DNA of 64,000 nt from Sphingomonas astaxanthinifaciens DSM 22298 (GCF_000711715.1 NZ_JONN01000001.1:744001-808000), one strand, 5' to 3'. Positions 46,591-56,136 are shown, counted from the first letter of the stretch. A program made the numbers and translations. Notes: generated from the letters alone by a model not told the origin.

Positions 46591-48294
46591 ATGACCGACG
46601 ACGAATCACCGGGCCTCGGCCTCGACCTTCCCGCCCAGCCGCTGGAGAAGAGCGCCGCCGCTTCGCCCTACCGGGTGCTCGCGCGCAAATATCGCCCGCA
46701 GAGCTTTGCCGAGCTGATCGGGCAGGACGCCATGGTGCGGACGCTCGGCAATGCGATCGCCAGCGGCCGTATCGCCCATGCCTTCCTGCTGACCGGGGTG
46801 CGCGGGGTCGGCAAGACCTCGACCGCCCGGCTCGTCGCCAAGGCGCTCAACTGCATCGGCCCTGACGGCAAGGGCGGCCCGACGATCGATCCGTGCGGCG
46901 TGTGCGAGCCGTGTCGCGCGATCGCCGAGGGGCGCCACATCGACGTCACCGAGATGGACGCCGCCAGCCACACCGGGGTCGACGACGTCCGCGAGATCAT
47001 CGAGGCGGTGCGCTATTCGGCGGTCAGCGCGCGCTTCAAGATCTACATCATCGACGAAGTCCACATGCTCTCGAAGAACGCCTTCAACGCCCTGTTGAAG
47101 ACGCTCGAGGAGCCGCCGGCGCATGTGAAGTTCCTGTTCGCCACCACCGAGGTCAACAAGGTGCCGGTGACGGTGCTGTCGCGCTGCCAGCGGTTCGATC
47201 TCCGCCGCATCCCCGCCGAGGCGCTGGTCGAGCATTTCCGCCGCATCGCCGAGATCGAACAGGTCGACATCGAGCCCGACGCCCTCTCGCTGGTCGCCCG
47301 CGCCGCCGAGGGCTCGGCGCGCGACGGCCTCTCGCTGCTCGACCAGGCGATCGCGCATGGGGCGGGGGTCGTCACCGCCGACGCGGTCCGCGACATGCTC
47401 GGCCTTGCCGATCGCGGCCGGATCCGCCGCCTGCTCTCGCTGCTCCTGTCGGGCGACGCGGCGGGCAGCCTCGCCGAGCTCGACGAGGCGCGCACGCTGG
47501 GGATCGAGCCGACCGCCCTCCTGCGCGGGCTGATGGAGCAGACCCACGCCGCGACCCGCACCAAGGCCGGTGGCAGCGCCGACCCGCTTGCCAGCGCCGA
47601 GGAACGCGCGGCGAGCGAGGAGCTCGCCGGATCGCTTGGCTGGGGGCAGCTCCACCGGCTGTGGCAGATGCTGCTGAAGGGCCTGTCCGACGTCGCAGCC
47701 GCGCCCGATCCCAATGAGGCCGCGGCGATGGTCCTGCTGCGCATCATCCATGCCGCCGAGCTGCCCGACCCCGCGACCGTGATCGCGCGGCTGCAGGCGG
47801 GCGGGGAGACCGGCGCGGTTTCCGTGCCCGCCGCGCGCGCCGCCCCGCCGCCCGCACCCCGCGCTGCCGCCGCTCCTGCTCCGGTCGCTCCGGCACCCGA
47901 GCCCGAGCCCGCCGAAGACCCCGCGCCGGCCAGCTTCGTCGCGCTGGTCGACCTCATCGAACGCCGCGGCAAGGCGATCCGTGCCTCGCAGCTCCGGCGC
48001 GAGGTGGGCCTCATCCGCTACGCGCCGCCCGAACTAGTACTGAAGCCGCTCCAGCCGCTCGGCCCCAACTTCACCCGTGAACTCACCGACGACATCCGCG
48101 CCGCGCTCGACGCGCGCTGGACCGTCACGCTCGGCGACGGCGAAGCCGAGCCGTCGCTCCAGGCGCAGGAGAAGATGGCCGAGGAGCGCGCCCGCGAGGC
48201 CATCCTCGCCGAGCCGGGCGTCGCTGCGGTCTTCGCCGCTTATCCCGGCACCACCCTCGAATCCGTTTCATCCAAGGACGCCAACCATGCCTAG
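46591..48294 (+). CDS. dnaX: DNA polymerase III subunit tau/gamma
   Basis: 567 residues from ATG 46591; the frame is open upstream, where the SRP RNA lies. Clamp-loader ATPase. Seen: YRPQSFAELIGQD, LTGVRGVGKTSTARLVAKAL (Walker A), a zinc module (CGVCEPCRAI), IYIIDEVHMLS (Walker B), FATTEVNKVPVTVLSRCQRF (sensor 1 and Arg finger), then a Pro/Ala linker and a C-terminal tau domain. Overlaps ybaB by 8 bases. No obvious A-run frameshift slippery site was searched for. Confidence 0.96.
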   Translation: MTDDESPGLGLDLPAQPLEKSAAASPYRVLARKYRPQSFAELIGQDAMVRTLGNAIASGRIAHAFLLTGVRGVGKTSTARLVAKALNCIGPDGKGGPTIDPCGVCEPCRAIAEGRHIDVTEMDAASHTGVDDVREIIEAVRYSAVSARFKIYIIDEVHMLSKNAFNALLKTLEEPPAHVKFLFATTEVNKVPVTVLSRCQRFDLRRIPAEALVEHFRRIAEIEQVDIEPDALSLVARAAEGSARDGLSLLDQAIAHGAGVVTADAVRDMLGLADRGRIRRLLSLLLSGDAAGSLAELDEARTLGIEPTALLRGLMEQTHAATRTKAGGSADPLASAEERAASEELAGSLGWGQLHRLWQMLLKGLSDVAAAPDPNEAAAMVLLRIIHAAELPDPATVIARLQAGGETGAVSVPAARAAPPPAPRAAAAPAPVAPAPEPEPAEDPAPASFVALVDLIERRGKAIRASQLRREVGLIRYAPPELVLKPLQPLGPNFTRELTDDIRAALDARWTVTLGDGEAEPSLQAQEKMAEERAREAILAEPGVAAVFAAYPGTTLESVSSKDANHA

Positions 48295-48610
48295 CCTCGA
48301 AGAAATCATGCAGATGGCCCAGAACGCCCAGGCCGAGCTCCAGAAGGCGCAGGACAATCTCGACACCATCGAGGTCGAGGGCCAGTCGGGCGGTGGGCTG
48401 GTCAAGGTGCGCTGCTCGGCCAAGGGCCGGATCATCGCCATCTCGATCGACGACAGCCTGCTGCAGCCGAGCGAGAAGACGATGCTCGAGGACCTGGTCG
48501 CCGCCGCCTTCAACGATGCCCGCGCCAAGGCCGACCAGGCCGCCGCCGCCGAGATGCAGAAGATGAGCTCGACCCTGCCGCTTCCGCCGGGCTTCCAGAT
48601 GCCCTTCTGA
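48287..48610 (+). CDS. ybaB: YbaB/EbfC nucleoid-associated protein
   Basis: 107 residues from ATG 48287, inside the end of dnaX. Small DNA-binding protein of the YbaB/EbfC family, found next to dnaX across bacteria. Seen: LEEIMQMAQNAQAELQKAQ (dimer helix), VEGQSGGGLVKVRCSAKGR (family signature) and LEDLVAAAFNDARAKADQ. A Met/Pro-rich tail ends it. Confidence 0.93.
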   Translation: MPSLEEIMQMAQNAQAELQKAQDNLDTIEVEGQSGGGLVKVRCSAKGRIIAISIDDSLLQPSEKTMLEDLVAAAFNDARAKADQAAAAEMQKMSSTLPLPPGFQMPF

Positions 48611-48685
48611 TCGCGTCGGTCGCCCCCGGCGGCGCTTGACTCGTTCCCGCCAGCCGTCACTCTCGTGACAGGAGGGTCAGGGATC

Positions 48686-50293
48686 ATGCACGCACTCGGG
48701 GCAATGCAACATTGGCCGCTCAGGGTCATGCGGCTGGTCGATCATGCCGCGCGCGAACATGGGGATCGCGAGATCGTCAGTGCCTGGGCGGACGAGACGA
48801 TTACCCGCACCAACTGGCGCGGGGTGGCCAGCGACGCACGGCGCATGGCGAAGACGCTGAGCCGGATGGGAATCGCCAAGGGCGACCGGGTCGCGACGCT
48901 GTCGATGAACCACGCCCACCATCTCACCTGCTGGTATGGTGCGATCGGGATGGGCGGCATCCTCCACACCATCAACCCGCGGCTCTTTCCCGACCAGCTC
49001 GCCTATATCGCCAACCACGCCGAGGACCGCGTCCTCCTCTACGACAAGGCCTTCGCGCCGCTAGTCGAGAAGATGAAGGGCGAGTGGCGAACGATCGAGC
49101 ATTACATCTGCATGGACGATGGCGAATATCGCTCGTGGATCGACACGTCCGACGACGACTTCGCCTGGGTCGAGGGCGACGAGCGCGATCCCTGCGGCCT
49201 GTGCTACACCAGCGGCACCACCGGCAATCCCAAGGGCGTGCTCTACGAGCATCGCTCGACCATGCTCCACACCCTCGTCGAGGTGAGCCCCGACGTGTTC
49301 GAGCTGTCGGGCCGGACCACCGTGCTCCCGATCGTGCCGATGTTCCACGCCAACGCCTGGGGCGTGCCCTGGGCGGCGCCGATGGTGGGGGCGAAGCTGG
49401 TCCTGTCGGCCGACTATCGCCCGGCCCAGATGTGCGAGCTGTTCCGCGAGGAAGGGGTGACGCATTCGGCCGGCGTGCCCACCGTCTGGCTCGGCATGAT
49501 CGACCATATTGAGCGTACCGGCGCCAGCCTCGGCTCACTGAAGAGCGTCTCGATCGGCGGCTCGGCCGCGCCGCGCGCGATGGTCGAGTGGTTCCGCAGC
49601 AAGGGGGTCAGCGTCGGCCATGCCTGGGGTATGACCGAGACCAGCCCGATCGGCACCTGCGGCACCCCGCCGCCCAACTGGGACGACATGACCGACGAGG
49701 AGCAGGTCGACTTCGTCTGCCGCCAGGGCCGAATCCCGTTCGGGATCGAGCTTCGGATCGTCGACGACGAGGGGCAGGTCCTGCCGCGCGACGGGATCGC
49801 CACCGGCCGGCTCCAGACCCGCGGCCACTGGGTGGTCCAGCGCTATTTCAAGGAAGAGCAGGATTCGACCGACGCCGACGGCTGGTTCGACACCGGCGAC
49901 GTCGCCGCGCTCCATCCCGACGGCACGATGCAGATCACCGACCGTGCCAAGGACGTGATCAAGTCGGGCGGCGAGTGGATCAGCTCGATCGAGCTCGAAA
50001 ATGCCGCGGTCGGCGTTCCCGGCGTCGCCGAGGCCGCGGCGATCGGCATCGCCCATCCCAAGTGGGACGAGCGGCCGCTGCTCCTGATCGTCCGCCGCCC
50101 CGACAGCGACGTCCATGCCGAGACCATCCGCGAGCATCTCAGCCGTCATGTCGCGCGCTGGTGGATGCCCGACGCGATCGAGTTCGTCGACGCGCTTCCC
50201 CACACCGCCACCGGCAAGCTCAGCAAGAAGACGCTCCGCGAGCAGTGGAAGGATTATGTCTTGCCGACGGCAGCGGCGATGGTCGGGCGCTAG
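48686..50293 (+). CDS. AMP-dependent acyl-CoA ligase
   Basis: 535 residues from ATG 48686, preceded by GGAGGGTCAGGG. Activates a carboxylic (probably fatty) acid with ATP and CoA. Seen: [18 protein letters not shown] (P-loop), [28 protein letters not shown] (acid-binding/adenylate motif), [31 protein letters not shown] and the C-terminal Lys in [13 protein letters not shown]. Substrate chain length cannot be read off. Its last codons lie in a 33-bp tandem repeat. Confidence 0.9.
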   Translation: MHALGAMQHWPLRVMRLVDHAAREHGDREIVSAWADETITRTNWRGVASDARRMAKTLSRMGIAKGDRVATLSMNHAHHLTCWYGAIGMGGILHTINPRLFPDQLAYIANHAEDRVLLYDKAFAPLVEKMKGEWRTIEHYICMDDGEYRSWIDTSDDDFAWVEGDERDPCGLCYTSGTTGNPKGVLYEHRSTMLHTLVEVSPDVFELSGRTTVLPIVPMFHANAWGVPWAAPMVGAKLVLSADYRPAQMCELFREEGVTHSAGVPTVWLGMIDHIERTGASLGSLKSVSIGGSAAPRAMVEWFRSKGVSVGHAWGMTETSPIGTCGTPPPNWDDMTDEEQVDFVCRQGRIPFGIELRIVDDEGQVLPRDGIATGRLQTRGHWVVQRYFKEEQDSTDADGWFDTGDVAALHPDGTMQITDRAKDVIKSGGEWISSIELENAAVGVPGVAEAAAIGIAHPKWDERPLLLIVRRPDSDVHAETIREHLSRHVARWWMPDAIEFVDALPHTATGKLSKKTLREQWKDYVLPTAAAMVGR

Positions 50294-50354
50294 CCAGCCC
50301 GGTCCACGAAGGTGGTCGGGCGCTAGCCAGCCCGGCCCTCGAAGGTGGTCGGGC
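50281..50354. repeat. 33-bp tandem repeat, 2.2 copies
   Basis: Units 50281-50313 and 50314-50346 (starting GGTCGGGCGCTAGCCAGCCC) differ at two bases (GTCCACG versus GCCCTCG); a partial third unit (GGTCGGGC) follows. The first unit contains the acyl-CoA ligase stop codon, so the array begins in the coding sequence and runs to just before rnpB. Confidence 0.9.
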
Positions 50355-50379
50355 ATCAGTCTTTCTGCTAGGGACCCGC

Positions 50380-50755
50380 TCGCCAGAGGGCCGGGCGGCC
50401 GCGTCGGGGACTTGTCCCCGCCGAGGAAAGTCCGGGCACCACGGAATAACGGTGCCGGGTAACGCCCGGCGGGTCGCTTTCGGGCGGCTCAGGGATAGTG
50501 CCACAGAAAGCAGACCGCCGCTCTTCGGGGCGGTAAGGGCGAAAGGGTGCGGCAAGAGCGCACCGCGGCTCCGGCAACGGCAGCCGGCACGGTAAACCCC
50601 ACCGGGTGCAAGATCGAATAGGGGTGGCACATGGGCCTGTTCCGGCTCGCCGCCCGGGTTGATTGCTGGAGCCGTCGCGCAAGCGCCGGCCGAGAGGAAT
50701 GGCCGCACAGCCGCGCAAGCGGTGGACAGAACCCGGCTTACAGGCCCTCTGGCAC
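50380..50755 (+). ncRNA. rnpB: RNase P RNA (M1-like)
   Basis: Catalytic RNA of ribonuclease P. Seen: GAGGAAAGTCCGGGCACC (conserved region near P4/CR-I), ACAGAAA, GAGAGGAATGGCCGC and the 3' core ACAGAACCCGGCTTACAGG. The ends are set by P1 pairing of CGCCAGAGGGCC (50381 on) with GGCCCTCTGGC (to about 50753). Bacterial A-type, about 375 bases. Lies between the tandem repeat and the J-domain gene. Confidence 0.93.
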
Positions 50756-50785
50756 TTTCACCGCTGGCGACTAGTTAGGCAGCAG

Positions 50786-51322
50786 ATGGCGCGTTCCACC
50801 CGATCCAACGACTGGGGTTTTCCCCGCTGGCGTTCCTATGCCGACAAGGGGCGGGACGCCGCGCGGATCCGGCTGTGCGACCGCGAGGGCTGCAACGAGC
50901 CCGGCGACCGGCCCGCGCCCAAGGCCCCGGGCAGCCGCGAGCGCTGGATGTTCTGCGAGGCCCATGCCGCCGAATACAACAAGAACTGGGACTATTTCGC
51001 CAATCTTTCCGCCGCCGAAGCCGCCGCGCGCGAAGAGGCCGAGGCGCGCGAGGCGTCGGGCTTCCGCCAGTCCAAGCATTATGCCTGGGGCGGCCCCGGC
51101 GACGGCACCCGCAGCCGCGAGGAAATGCGCGCGCTGTCGGTGCTCGACCTCGACAGCGACGCCAGCTTCGCCGAGGTGAAGGCCGCGCACCGCAAGCTCG
51201 CCAAGGCGCATCACCCCGACCTCAAGCCCGGCGACGAGGAGGCGGCTACCCGCTTCCAACAGGTCCAGGCCGCCTATGACGTGCTGAAGAAGGCCGAGGA
51301 GCGGAAGGAAAGCGCCAAATAG
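50786..51322 (+). CDS. J-domain protein with Cys-containing N-terminus
   Basis: 178 residues from ATG 50786. The C-terminal 55 residues are a J domain (LSVLDLDSDASFAEVKAAHR, KLAKAHHPDLKPGD with the HPD motif), which stimulates DnaK ATPase. The N-terminal part has CDREGCNEPG and MFCEAHAAEYNKNWDYF, where paired Cys and Cys/His could bind zinc (inference). Conserved in sphingomonads as a DnaJ-domain protein; its client is unknown. Confidence 0.88.
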   Translation: MARSTRSNDWGFPRWRSYADKGRDAARIRLCDREGCNEPGDRPAPKAPGSRERWMFCEAHAAEYNKNWDYFANLSAAEAAAREEAEAREASGFRQSKHYAWGGPGDGTRSREEMRALSVLDLDSDASFAEVKAAHRKLAKAHHPDLKPGDEEAATRFQQVQAAYDVLKKAEERKESAK

Positions 51323-51323
51323 C

Positions 51324-51400
51324 CGTCGTCCCTGCGCAGGCAGGGACCTCAAGAGGCTTGCGCTCCCACTGCCGAGGTCCCGGCCTTCGCCGGGACGACG
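51324..51400. repeat. Palindromic intergenic repeat, CGTCGTCCC family copy 3
   Basis: Left arm CGTCGTCCCTGCGCAGGC then AGGGACCTC; right arm GAGGTCCCGGCCTTCGCC then GGGACGACG. Reverse complements with a spacer of about 22 bases. It separates the convergent J-domain and thioesterase genes. Confidence 0.85.
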
Positions 51401-51408
51401 ATTTTCCT

Positions 51409-51852
51409 TCAATCCACCGCCACGAAGGTCGCCGCGCTGTGCGCGATGGGCCGGCCTTCATCCCCGCCGTGCGCCACCCCGCGGACGAAGGCGACCTGGC
51501 GGGTCACCTTGTAGCATTCGCAGCGCGCGATCACCGTCTCGCCGCGCGCGGCCGGGCGGAGATAGTCGAGCCTGAGGTCGAGCGTCACCGCCGGACGGAA
51601 GCCGCCGATTGCCTGCCAGATCGAGGTCCCCGAACAGGTGTCGACCAGGCTGACGATCGCGCCGGTGGCCATGATCCCCTCGTCGGTCATGCTGACCAGC
51701 TCGGGCCGCCAGGGGAGAGCCAGCTCGACCCAGTTGTCGCCATGCGCGCGATATTCGAGCCCGAGCGCGCGGCCGTGTCCGACGCGCCGCGCCATGGCGA
51801 AGAAGGCGGCGGGGTCGAAGGGGCCGCTGACGCCGTCGCGAAAGTCGCTCAT
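51409..51852 (-). CDS. Hotdog-fold thioesterase (PaaI family)
   Basis: 147 residues from ATG 51852, ATGA overlap with sufE. Single hotdog domain: RALGLEYRAHGDNWVELALP, GIMATGAIVSLVDTCSGTSI (helix with the conserved active-site region), AVTLDLRLDYLRPAARGETV and CYKVTRQVAFVRGVAH. Hydrolyses acyl-CoA or aryl-CoA thioesters in the family; substrate unknown. Confidence 0.85.
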   Translation of the reverse strand: MSDFRDGVSGPFDPAAFFAMARRVGHGRALGLEYRAHGDNWVELALPWRPELVSMTDEGIMATGAIVSLVDTCSGTSIWQAIGGFRPAVTLDLRLDYLRPAARGETVIARCECYKVTRQVAFVRGVAHGGDEGRPIAHSAATFVAVD

Positions 51853-52259
51853 GCCAGCCGCTTCGCCGTGTCCTGGATCAGCGCGATCATGTTCGGGATG
51901 CCCTGCGTCCGGTTGCTCGACAGCTGGCGCGACAGGTCGAACGGGTCGAGCGCGGCCACGATGTCGGTCGCGGCGATCTCGGCCGCCGGGCGGTCCTGCA
52001 CCGCGCTCAGCACCAGCGCGACGATCCCCTTGGTGATCGCTGCATTGCTGTCGGCGAGGAAATGCAGCCGGTCGCCCTCGGCCTGGGTCGGATAGACCCA
52101 CACGCTCGCCGAGCAGCCGCGTACCTTGGTCGCGTCGGTCTTGAGCGCGTCGGGCATGGGCTCGAGCTCGCGGCCGAGGTCGATCAGCAGCCGGTATCGC
52201 TCCTCGCCGTCGAGAAGTTCATAATCGTCGAGAATGGCGGCAAGGGCGGGGAGGGGCAT
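51849..52259 (-). CDS. sufE: SufE sulfur-transfer protein
   Basis: 136 residues. Accepts persulfide from a cysteine desulfurase and enhances its activity. Seen: LLIDLGRELEPMPDAL, KVRGCSASVWVYP (the persulfide Cys), AITKGIVALVLSAVQ and FDLSRQLSSNRTQGIPNMI. No suf cluster surrounds it; the only desulfurases in the window lie 6 kb away. It precedes the thioesterase gene with a 4-bp overlap. Confidence 0.93.
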   Translation of the reverse strand: MPLPALAAILDDYELLDGEERYRLLIDLGRELEPMPDALKTDATKVRGCSASVWVYPTQAEGDRLHFLADSNAAITKGIVALVLSAVQDRPAAEIAATDIVAALDPFDLSRQLSSNRTQGIPNMIALIQDTAKRLA

Positions 52260-52296
52260 CGGCCCGGCCTTAGGGAAAGGCGGCCCGAGAGAAAAG

Positions 52297-52324
52297 CGTC
52301 GTCCCGGCGCAGGCCGGGACGACG
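52297..52324. repeat. Perfect short hairpin, CGTCGTCCC family copy 4 (half-length)
   Basis: CGTCGTCCCGGC-gcag-GCCGGGACGACG, a perfect 12-bp stem. It sits just after the last gene of the psp series, so it may serve as its terminator although there is no T tract. Confidence 0.8.
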
Positions 52325-52329
52325 AACCG

Positions 52330-52602
52330 TTACCGGTTGCGCAGGTCCTCGATCTCGCGGGCGAGGCTGTTTTCCTTTTCGACCGTGATCCGCTCGAGCA
52401 CCTGGATGCGCTCCTTCAGGGCGCGGACCTCGTCGCGCAGCATCCGGGTCTCGGCCTGATCCTCAGGGCTGGCGGTGTGGATGAGGCCTTGCCGGTCGCC
52501 GCGACCGCCCAGGCGATCGCCGCGCAGGCCGCCCTTGGCCTTGATCAGCTGGAAGATGAAAACCATGCCGATCAACAGCAGCAGAAATTCGAAGGGGTTC
52601 AT
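52330..52602 (-). CDS. Small membrane/coiled-coil protein in the psp operon (PspB/PspC-coil-like)
   Basis: 90 residues. One N-terminal membrane helix (FEFLLLLIGMVFIFQLI), a basic Gly/Arg loop, then a coiled coil: MLRDEVRALKERIQVLERIT and ENSLAREIEDLRNR. The coil matches that of PspB (ERIxxLERI-type heptads) and its end matches the C-terminus of the PspC here (SLAREIDELR). Last gene of the series; it follows its neighbour without a gap. Not a named family; probably an accessory envelope-stress protein (inference). Confidence 0.8.
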   Translation of the reverse strand: MNPFEFLLLLIGMVFIFQLIKAKGGLRGDRLGGRGDRQGLIHTASPEDQAETRMLRDEVRALKERIQVLERITVEKENSLAREIEDLRNR

Positions 52603-52890
52603 TTACAGCACTTTCTCACGCACGAAATCGGAAGTCTCGGGAGCATCGCGCAGCGCCTCGATCTGCGCCGCGGTATGAATTCCGCCGTCGGTGGCGATCC
52701 GCTCGAGCACCCGGACACGCTGCTCGAGTTCGGCGACGCGACTGGCATATTGCGCGGCCTTCTCGGCGGTATTCTCGCCGAACGCGGTGATCTGCCGTTC
52801 CTTCATCTCCATCGCCTTGGTCAGGACGCGGGCGAGGATGGCGACGATCGGAATCATCATTCCCATGATGGGGATCAGGAGCGGGCTCAT
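52603..52890 (-). CDS. Small membrane/coiled-coil protein in the psp operon
   Basis: 95 residues. Hydrophobic N-terminus (LLIPIMGMMIPIVAILARVL), then a coil YASRVAELEQRVRVLERIAT and a hydrophilic tail (IHTAAQIEALRDAPETSDF). The RVRVLERIATD stretch lines up with PspB's coil (RMCSIERIMTA here). Lies between pspC and the last gene. Unnamed; role inferred from position. Confidence 0.8.
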   Translation of the reverse strand: MSPLLIPIMGMMIPIVAILARVLTKAMEMKERQITAFGENTAEKAAQYASRVAELEQRVRVLERIATDGGIHTAAQIEALRDAPETSDFVREKVL

Positions 52891-52917
52891 GCGACAGGTC
52901 CTTAAGTGAAAGAGGGA

Positions 52918-53307
52918 TCAGCGCAGTTCGTCGATCTCGCGGGCGAGGCTGCGGTTACTGGTTAGGACATAGCTTTCGACGTCGGCGAGGCGGCGGTCGA
53001 TGCCCTTCAAATTGGCGCGGATCTCGCGCGCGGTGCGGGCCGGCGAGGCGCGGACCTGCTGCCAGAAGCGCTGGTCGTCCTTGCTGGCATAGGCAAGCTC
53101 GCGCGGGCGATCCTCGGCGATCCAGCCGGCGATCAAATAGACCGGCAGGATCGAGAAGCCGCTCAGCCAGAGCGCGAGGAACATCAGGATCCGGACGACC
53201 ACCACGTCGACGCCGGTATAGTCGGCGATGCCGGCGCAGACGCCCATCACCTTGCCGTTGCGCTTGTCCTTGTAGAAGCGCGTGCGGGTCGCGGGCTGGA
53301 CGGTCAT
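52918..53307 (-). CDS. pspC: Phage-shock protein C
   Basis: 129 residues. PspC domain: TRFYKDKRNGKVMGVCAGIA, DYTGVDVVVVRILMFLALWL, FSILPVYLIAGWIAEDRP, with two hydrophobic segments. The C-terminal 60 residues form a coil ending RSLAREIDELR. In enterobacteria PspB/PspC sense membrane stress and free PspA from PspF. Start ATG 53307 overlaps the pspB stop by one base. Confidence 0.93.
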   Translation of the reverse strand: MTVQPATRTRFYKDKRNGKVMGVCAGIADYTGVDVVVVRILMFLALWLSGFSILPVYLIAGWIAEDRPRELAYASKDDQRFWQQVRASPARTAREIRANLKGIDRRLADVESYVLTSNRSLAREIDELR

Positions 53308-53645
53308 CAGCGGACCTCCCGGATGCGGCTGCGCTCGGCGAGGCGGGCGAGCTCGGCGTCGAGGTCCATGTCGAGGGCATCACGACCGGGCAGAACATTG
53401 GTCTGCTCGGGCGCGCACTGCTGGCGCCAGTTGGGATTTTCCGCGGTCATGATCCGCTCGATCGAGCACATCCGCTCGTCGAGCCGGCGGGCGAGATCGT
53501 ACAGGTCCTCGAGCAGTTTCTCGTCGCCGCCGGTCAGTGTCGCCGCCGTCTTCCAACGGGTGATGTAGTGCATGATCAGCCAGGGCAGGCCGATGAACAG
53601 CACCAGCATCACCATGCTGACGGTCAGGAATTCACCCGGTTCCAT
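53307..53645 (-). CDS. pspB: Phage-shock protein B
   Basis: 112 residues, longer than E. coli PspB (about 75). One membrane helix (LTVSMVMLVLFIGLPWLIMH), then a leucine-zipper-like coil (LLEDLYDLARRLDERMCSIE) and RIMTAENPNWR, which matches the conserved DAEHPNWR end of E. coli PspB; a 40-residue acidic tail follows. Directly abuts pspA. Confidence 0.92.
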   Translation of the reverse strand: MEPGEFLTVSMVMLVLFIGLPWLIMHYITRWKTAATLTGGDEKLLEDLYDLARRLDERMCSIERIMTAENPNWRQQCAPEQTNVLPGRDALDMDLDAELARLAERSRIREVR

Positions 53646-54317
53646 TTACTCATTCCCCTTGTTCGCCAGCCGCGCCTTGAGCGCCTCCAGCTCCTTGTCC
53701 ACGGCCTCCTCCGCACGGAGGTCGGCGATTTCCTCTTCCAGGCTCTTCGGCCCGGTCATGCCGAGCGCCTCGGCGCGCCCTTCCGCGAAGTCGGCGCGGC
53801 GCTCGAGCAGCTCGAAGCGGCTGAACGCATCCTCGGTCCGGCTGCCGTTGAGCATCTCGCGGGCCTTGGCGCGGGTCACCGCGCTCTCGATCCGGGTGGA
53901 GATGGCGTTCTGGCGCGAACGGGCCTCGCGCAGCTTGCCCTGCAGCTTGGCGATGTCGGCCTCATAGGCCTTCAAGGTCGAGTCGATCACCGCGACCTCG
54001 TCCTCGAGGCCCTTGGCCATGTCGGCCGCCTTCTGCCGCTCGATCAGCGCCGCCTTGGCAAGGTCCTCGCGGCCCTTGGACAGTGCCAGCTCGGCCTTTT
54101 CGGTCCAGCTGTCGGTCAGCCCTTCGAGGCGGACCATCGCGCGGCGCATTTCCTTGGCGTCGGCAATGCTGCGCGCGGCCGACGCGCGGACTTCGACCAG
54201 GGTCTCCTCCATCTCGAGGATGACCATGCGGATCATCCGCGACGGGTCTTCGGCCCGGTCGAGGAGCTCGGTCAGATTGGCGGCCATGATGTCCCGGGTG
54301 CGGGAAAAGATGCTCAT
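53646..54317 (-). CDS. pspA: Phage-shock protein A (ESCRT-III-like membrane protein)
   Basis: 223 residues. Peripheral membrane protein that stabilises the inner membrane and inhibits PspF. Seen: IFSRTRDIMAANLTELLDRA (amphipathic start), EDPSRMIRMVILEMEETLVE (the conserved PspA/IM30 region) and long coiled-coil helices to the end. Length and ending are PspA rather than Vipp1. First gene of the series, with a sigma-54 promoter 46-63 bases upstream. Confidence 0.95.
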   Translation of the reverse strand: MSIFSRTRDIMAANLTELLDRAEDPSRMIRMVILEMEETLVEVRASAARSIADAKEMRRAMVRLEGLTDSWTEKAELALSKGREDLAKAALIERQKAADMAKGLEDEVAVIDSTLKAYEADIAKLQGKLREARSRQNAISTRIESAVTRAKAREMLNGSRTEDAFSRFELLERRADFAEGRAEALGMTGPKSLEEEIADLRAEEAVDKELEALKARLANKGNE

Positions 54318-54362
54318 TGAAATCCTACCTCACTTTTCGTGGGGTCCCTGCCTGAGTTGGGA

Positions 54363-54381
54363 TATGCACGGGTCGTGCCAA
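54363..54381 (-). promoter_or_regulatory. Sigma-54 promoter of the psp operon
   Basis: On the minus strand: TGGCAC (54380-54375), 5 bases, GTGCAT (54369-54364), against the consensus TGGCAC-N5-TTGCW; one mismatch. It would start transcription near 54352, about 35 bases before pspA ATG. The presence of PspF, a sigma-54 activator, next door supports it. Confidence 0.85.
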
Positions 54382-54396
54382 TGGCGGTTTTCCGAG

Positions 54397-54414
54397 AACG
54401 GGTCCTCCGCCGTT
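54397..54414. promoter_or_regulatory. Inverted repeat upstream of psp (possible PspF site)
   Basis: AACGG-N8-CCGTT, extended with one gap to CGAGAACGG...CCGTTCGTCG. Lies 16 bases upstream of the sigma-54 -24 box, between pspF and pspA. PspF activates from upstream sites, and this is the only good palindrome there; close spacing to -24 is unusual. Confidence 0.45.
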
Positions 54415-54471
54415 CGTCGGTCTGCCTGAAATCGCTTGCCAAGACTTGGAAAATTGCACCAACTCGAAGCC

Positions 54472-55530
<1,059 letters not shown>

Positions 55531-55536
55531 GGCCGC

Positions 55537-55557
55537 GCATTTCGCCGCCGGAAATGC
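55537..55557. terminator. Possible hairpin after pspF
   Basis: GCATTTC-gccgccg-GAAATGC, a perfect 7-bp stem starting 6 bases after the pspF stop, without a T tract. Could end pspF or regulate the next gene. Confidence 0.35.
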
Positions 55558-55593
55558 TATGATCGGCGCTTCACGAGAAGAAGGAGCCGTCTC

Positions 55594-56136
55594 ATGCGTG
55601 CTTGCGTCCTCTCCGCCGCGGCCCTGTTCATCGCCGCTCCCCCCGCTTCGGCCTCGGTCATCACGGTCGGCGGCAATTACGCCACCAGCTGCTACCGCGC
55701 CGCCGAGAACCGGATCAACGACCTCGCCTCGTGGCGCGCCTGCGACAATGCGCTGGCGCTCGAGCCGCTGGGCGACTCCGACCGTGCGGGCACCTTCGTC
55801 AACCGCGGCATCCTCCACATGCTCGCGGGCCGCACCGGGCGCGCGATCGACGATCTCGCCGCGGCCGAGCGGCTCGATCCGAGTCAGCCCGAAATCTATC
55901 TCAACCAGGCGATCATCGCCTACCAGGCGGGCCGCAAGGCCGAGGCGCGCGACCTCGCCAGTCGCGCGCTCGATCTTCACACCCGCAAGCCCGCCTTCGC
56001 CTTGTTCCTGCGCGGCGTCGCGCATGAGGACCTCGGGTCGATCAAGGCGGCCTATGCCGACCTCAGCCGCGCCGCCCAGCTGGCGCCGTCGTGGGCCGAG
56101 CCGAAAAGGGAGCTGGCGCGCTACCGCGTTCGCTAG
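55594..56136 (+). CDS. Exported TPR protein
   Basis: 180 residues. Signal peptide ([18 protein letters not shown]). Then an N-terminal segment with two Cys ([26 protein letters not shown]) and TPR units: [39 protein letters not shown] and [20 protein letters not shown]. Periplasmic, interaction partner unknown. Follows pspF by about 60 bases and could be cotranscribed; sodB is 70 bases downstream. Confidence 0.82.
   Translation: MRACVLSAAALFIAAPPASASVITVGGNYATSCYRAAENRINDLASWRACDNALALEPLGDSDRAGTFVNRGILHMLAGRTGRAIDDLAAAERLDPSQPEIYLNQAIIAYQAGRKAEARDLASRALDLHTRKPAFALFLRGVAHEDLGSIKAAYADLSRAAQLAPSWAEPKRELARYRVR

Noticed and set aside
50281..50755. 33-bp repeat beside rnpB as an attachment site of an integrated element
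   Set aside because: Repeats are adjacent rather than flanking an insert, and no integrase or foreign genes are near.
53646..54317. PspA as Vipp1 (IM30)
   Set aside because: Lacks the extra C-terminal helix and sits in a psp operon with PspF.
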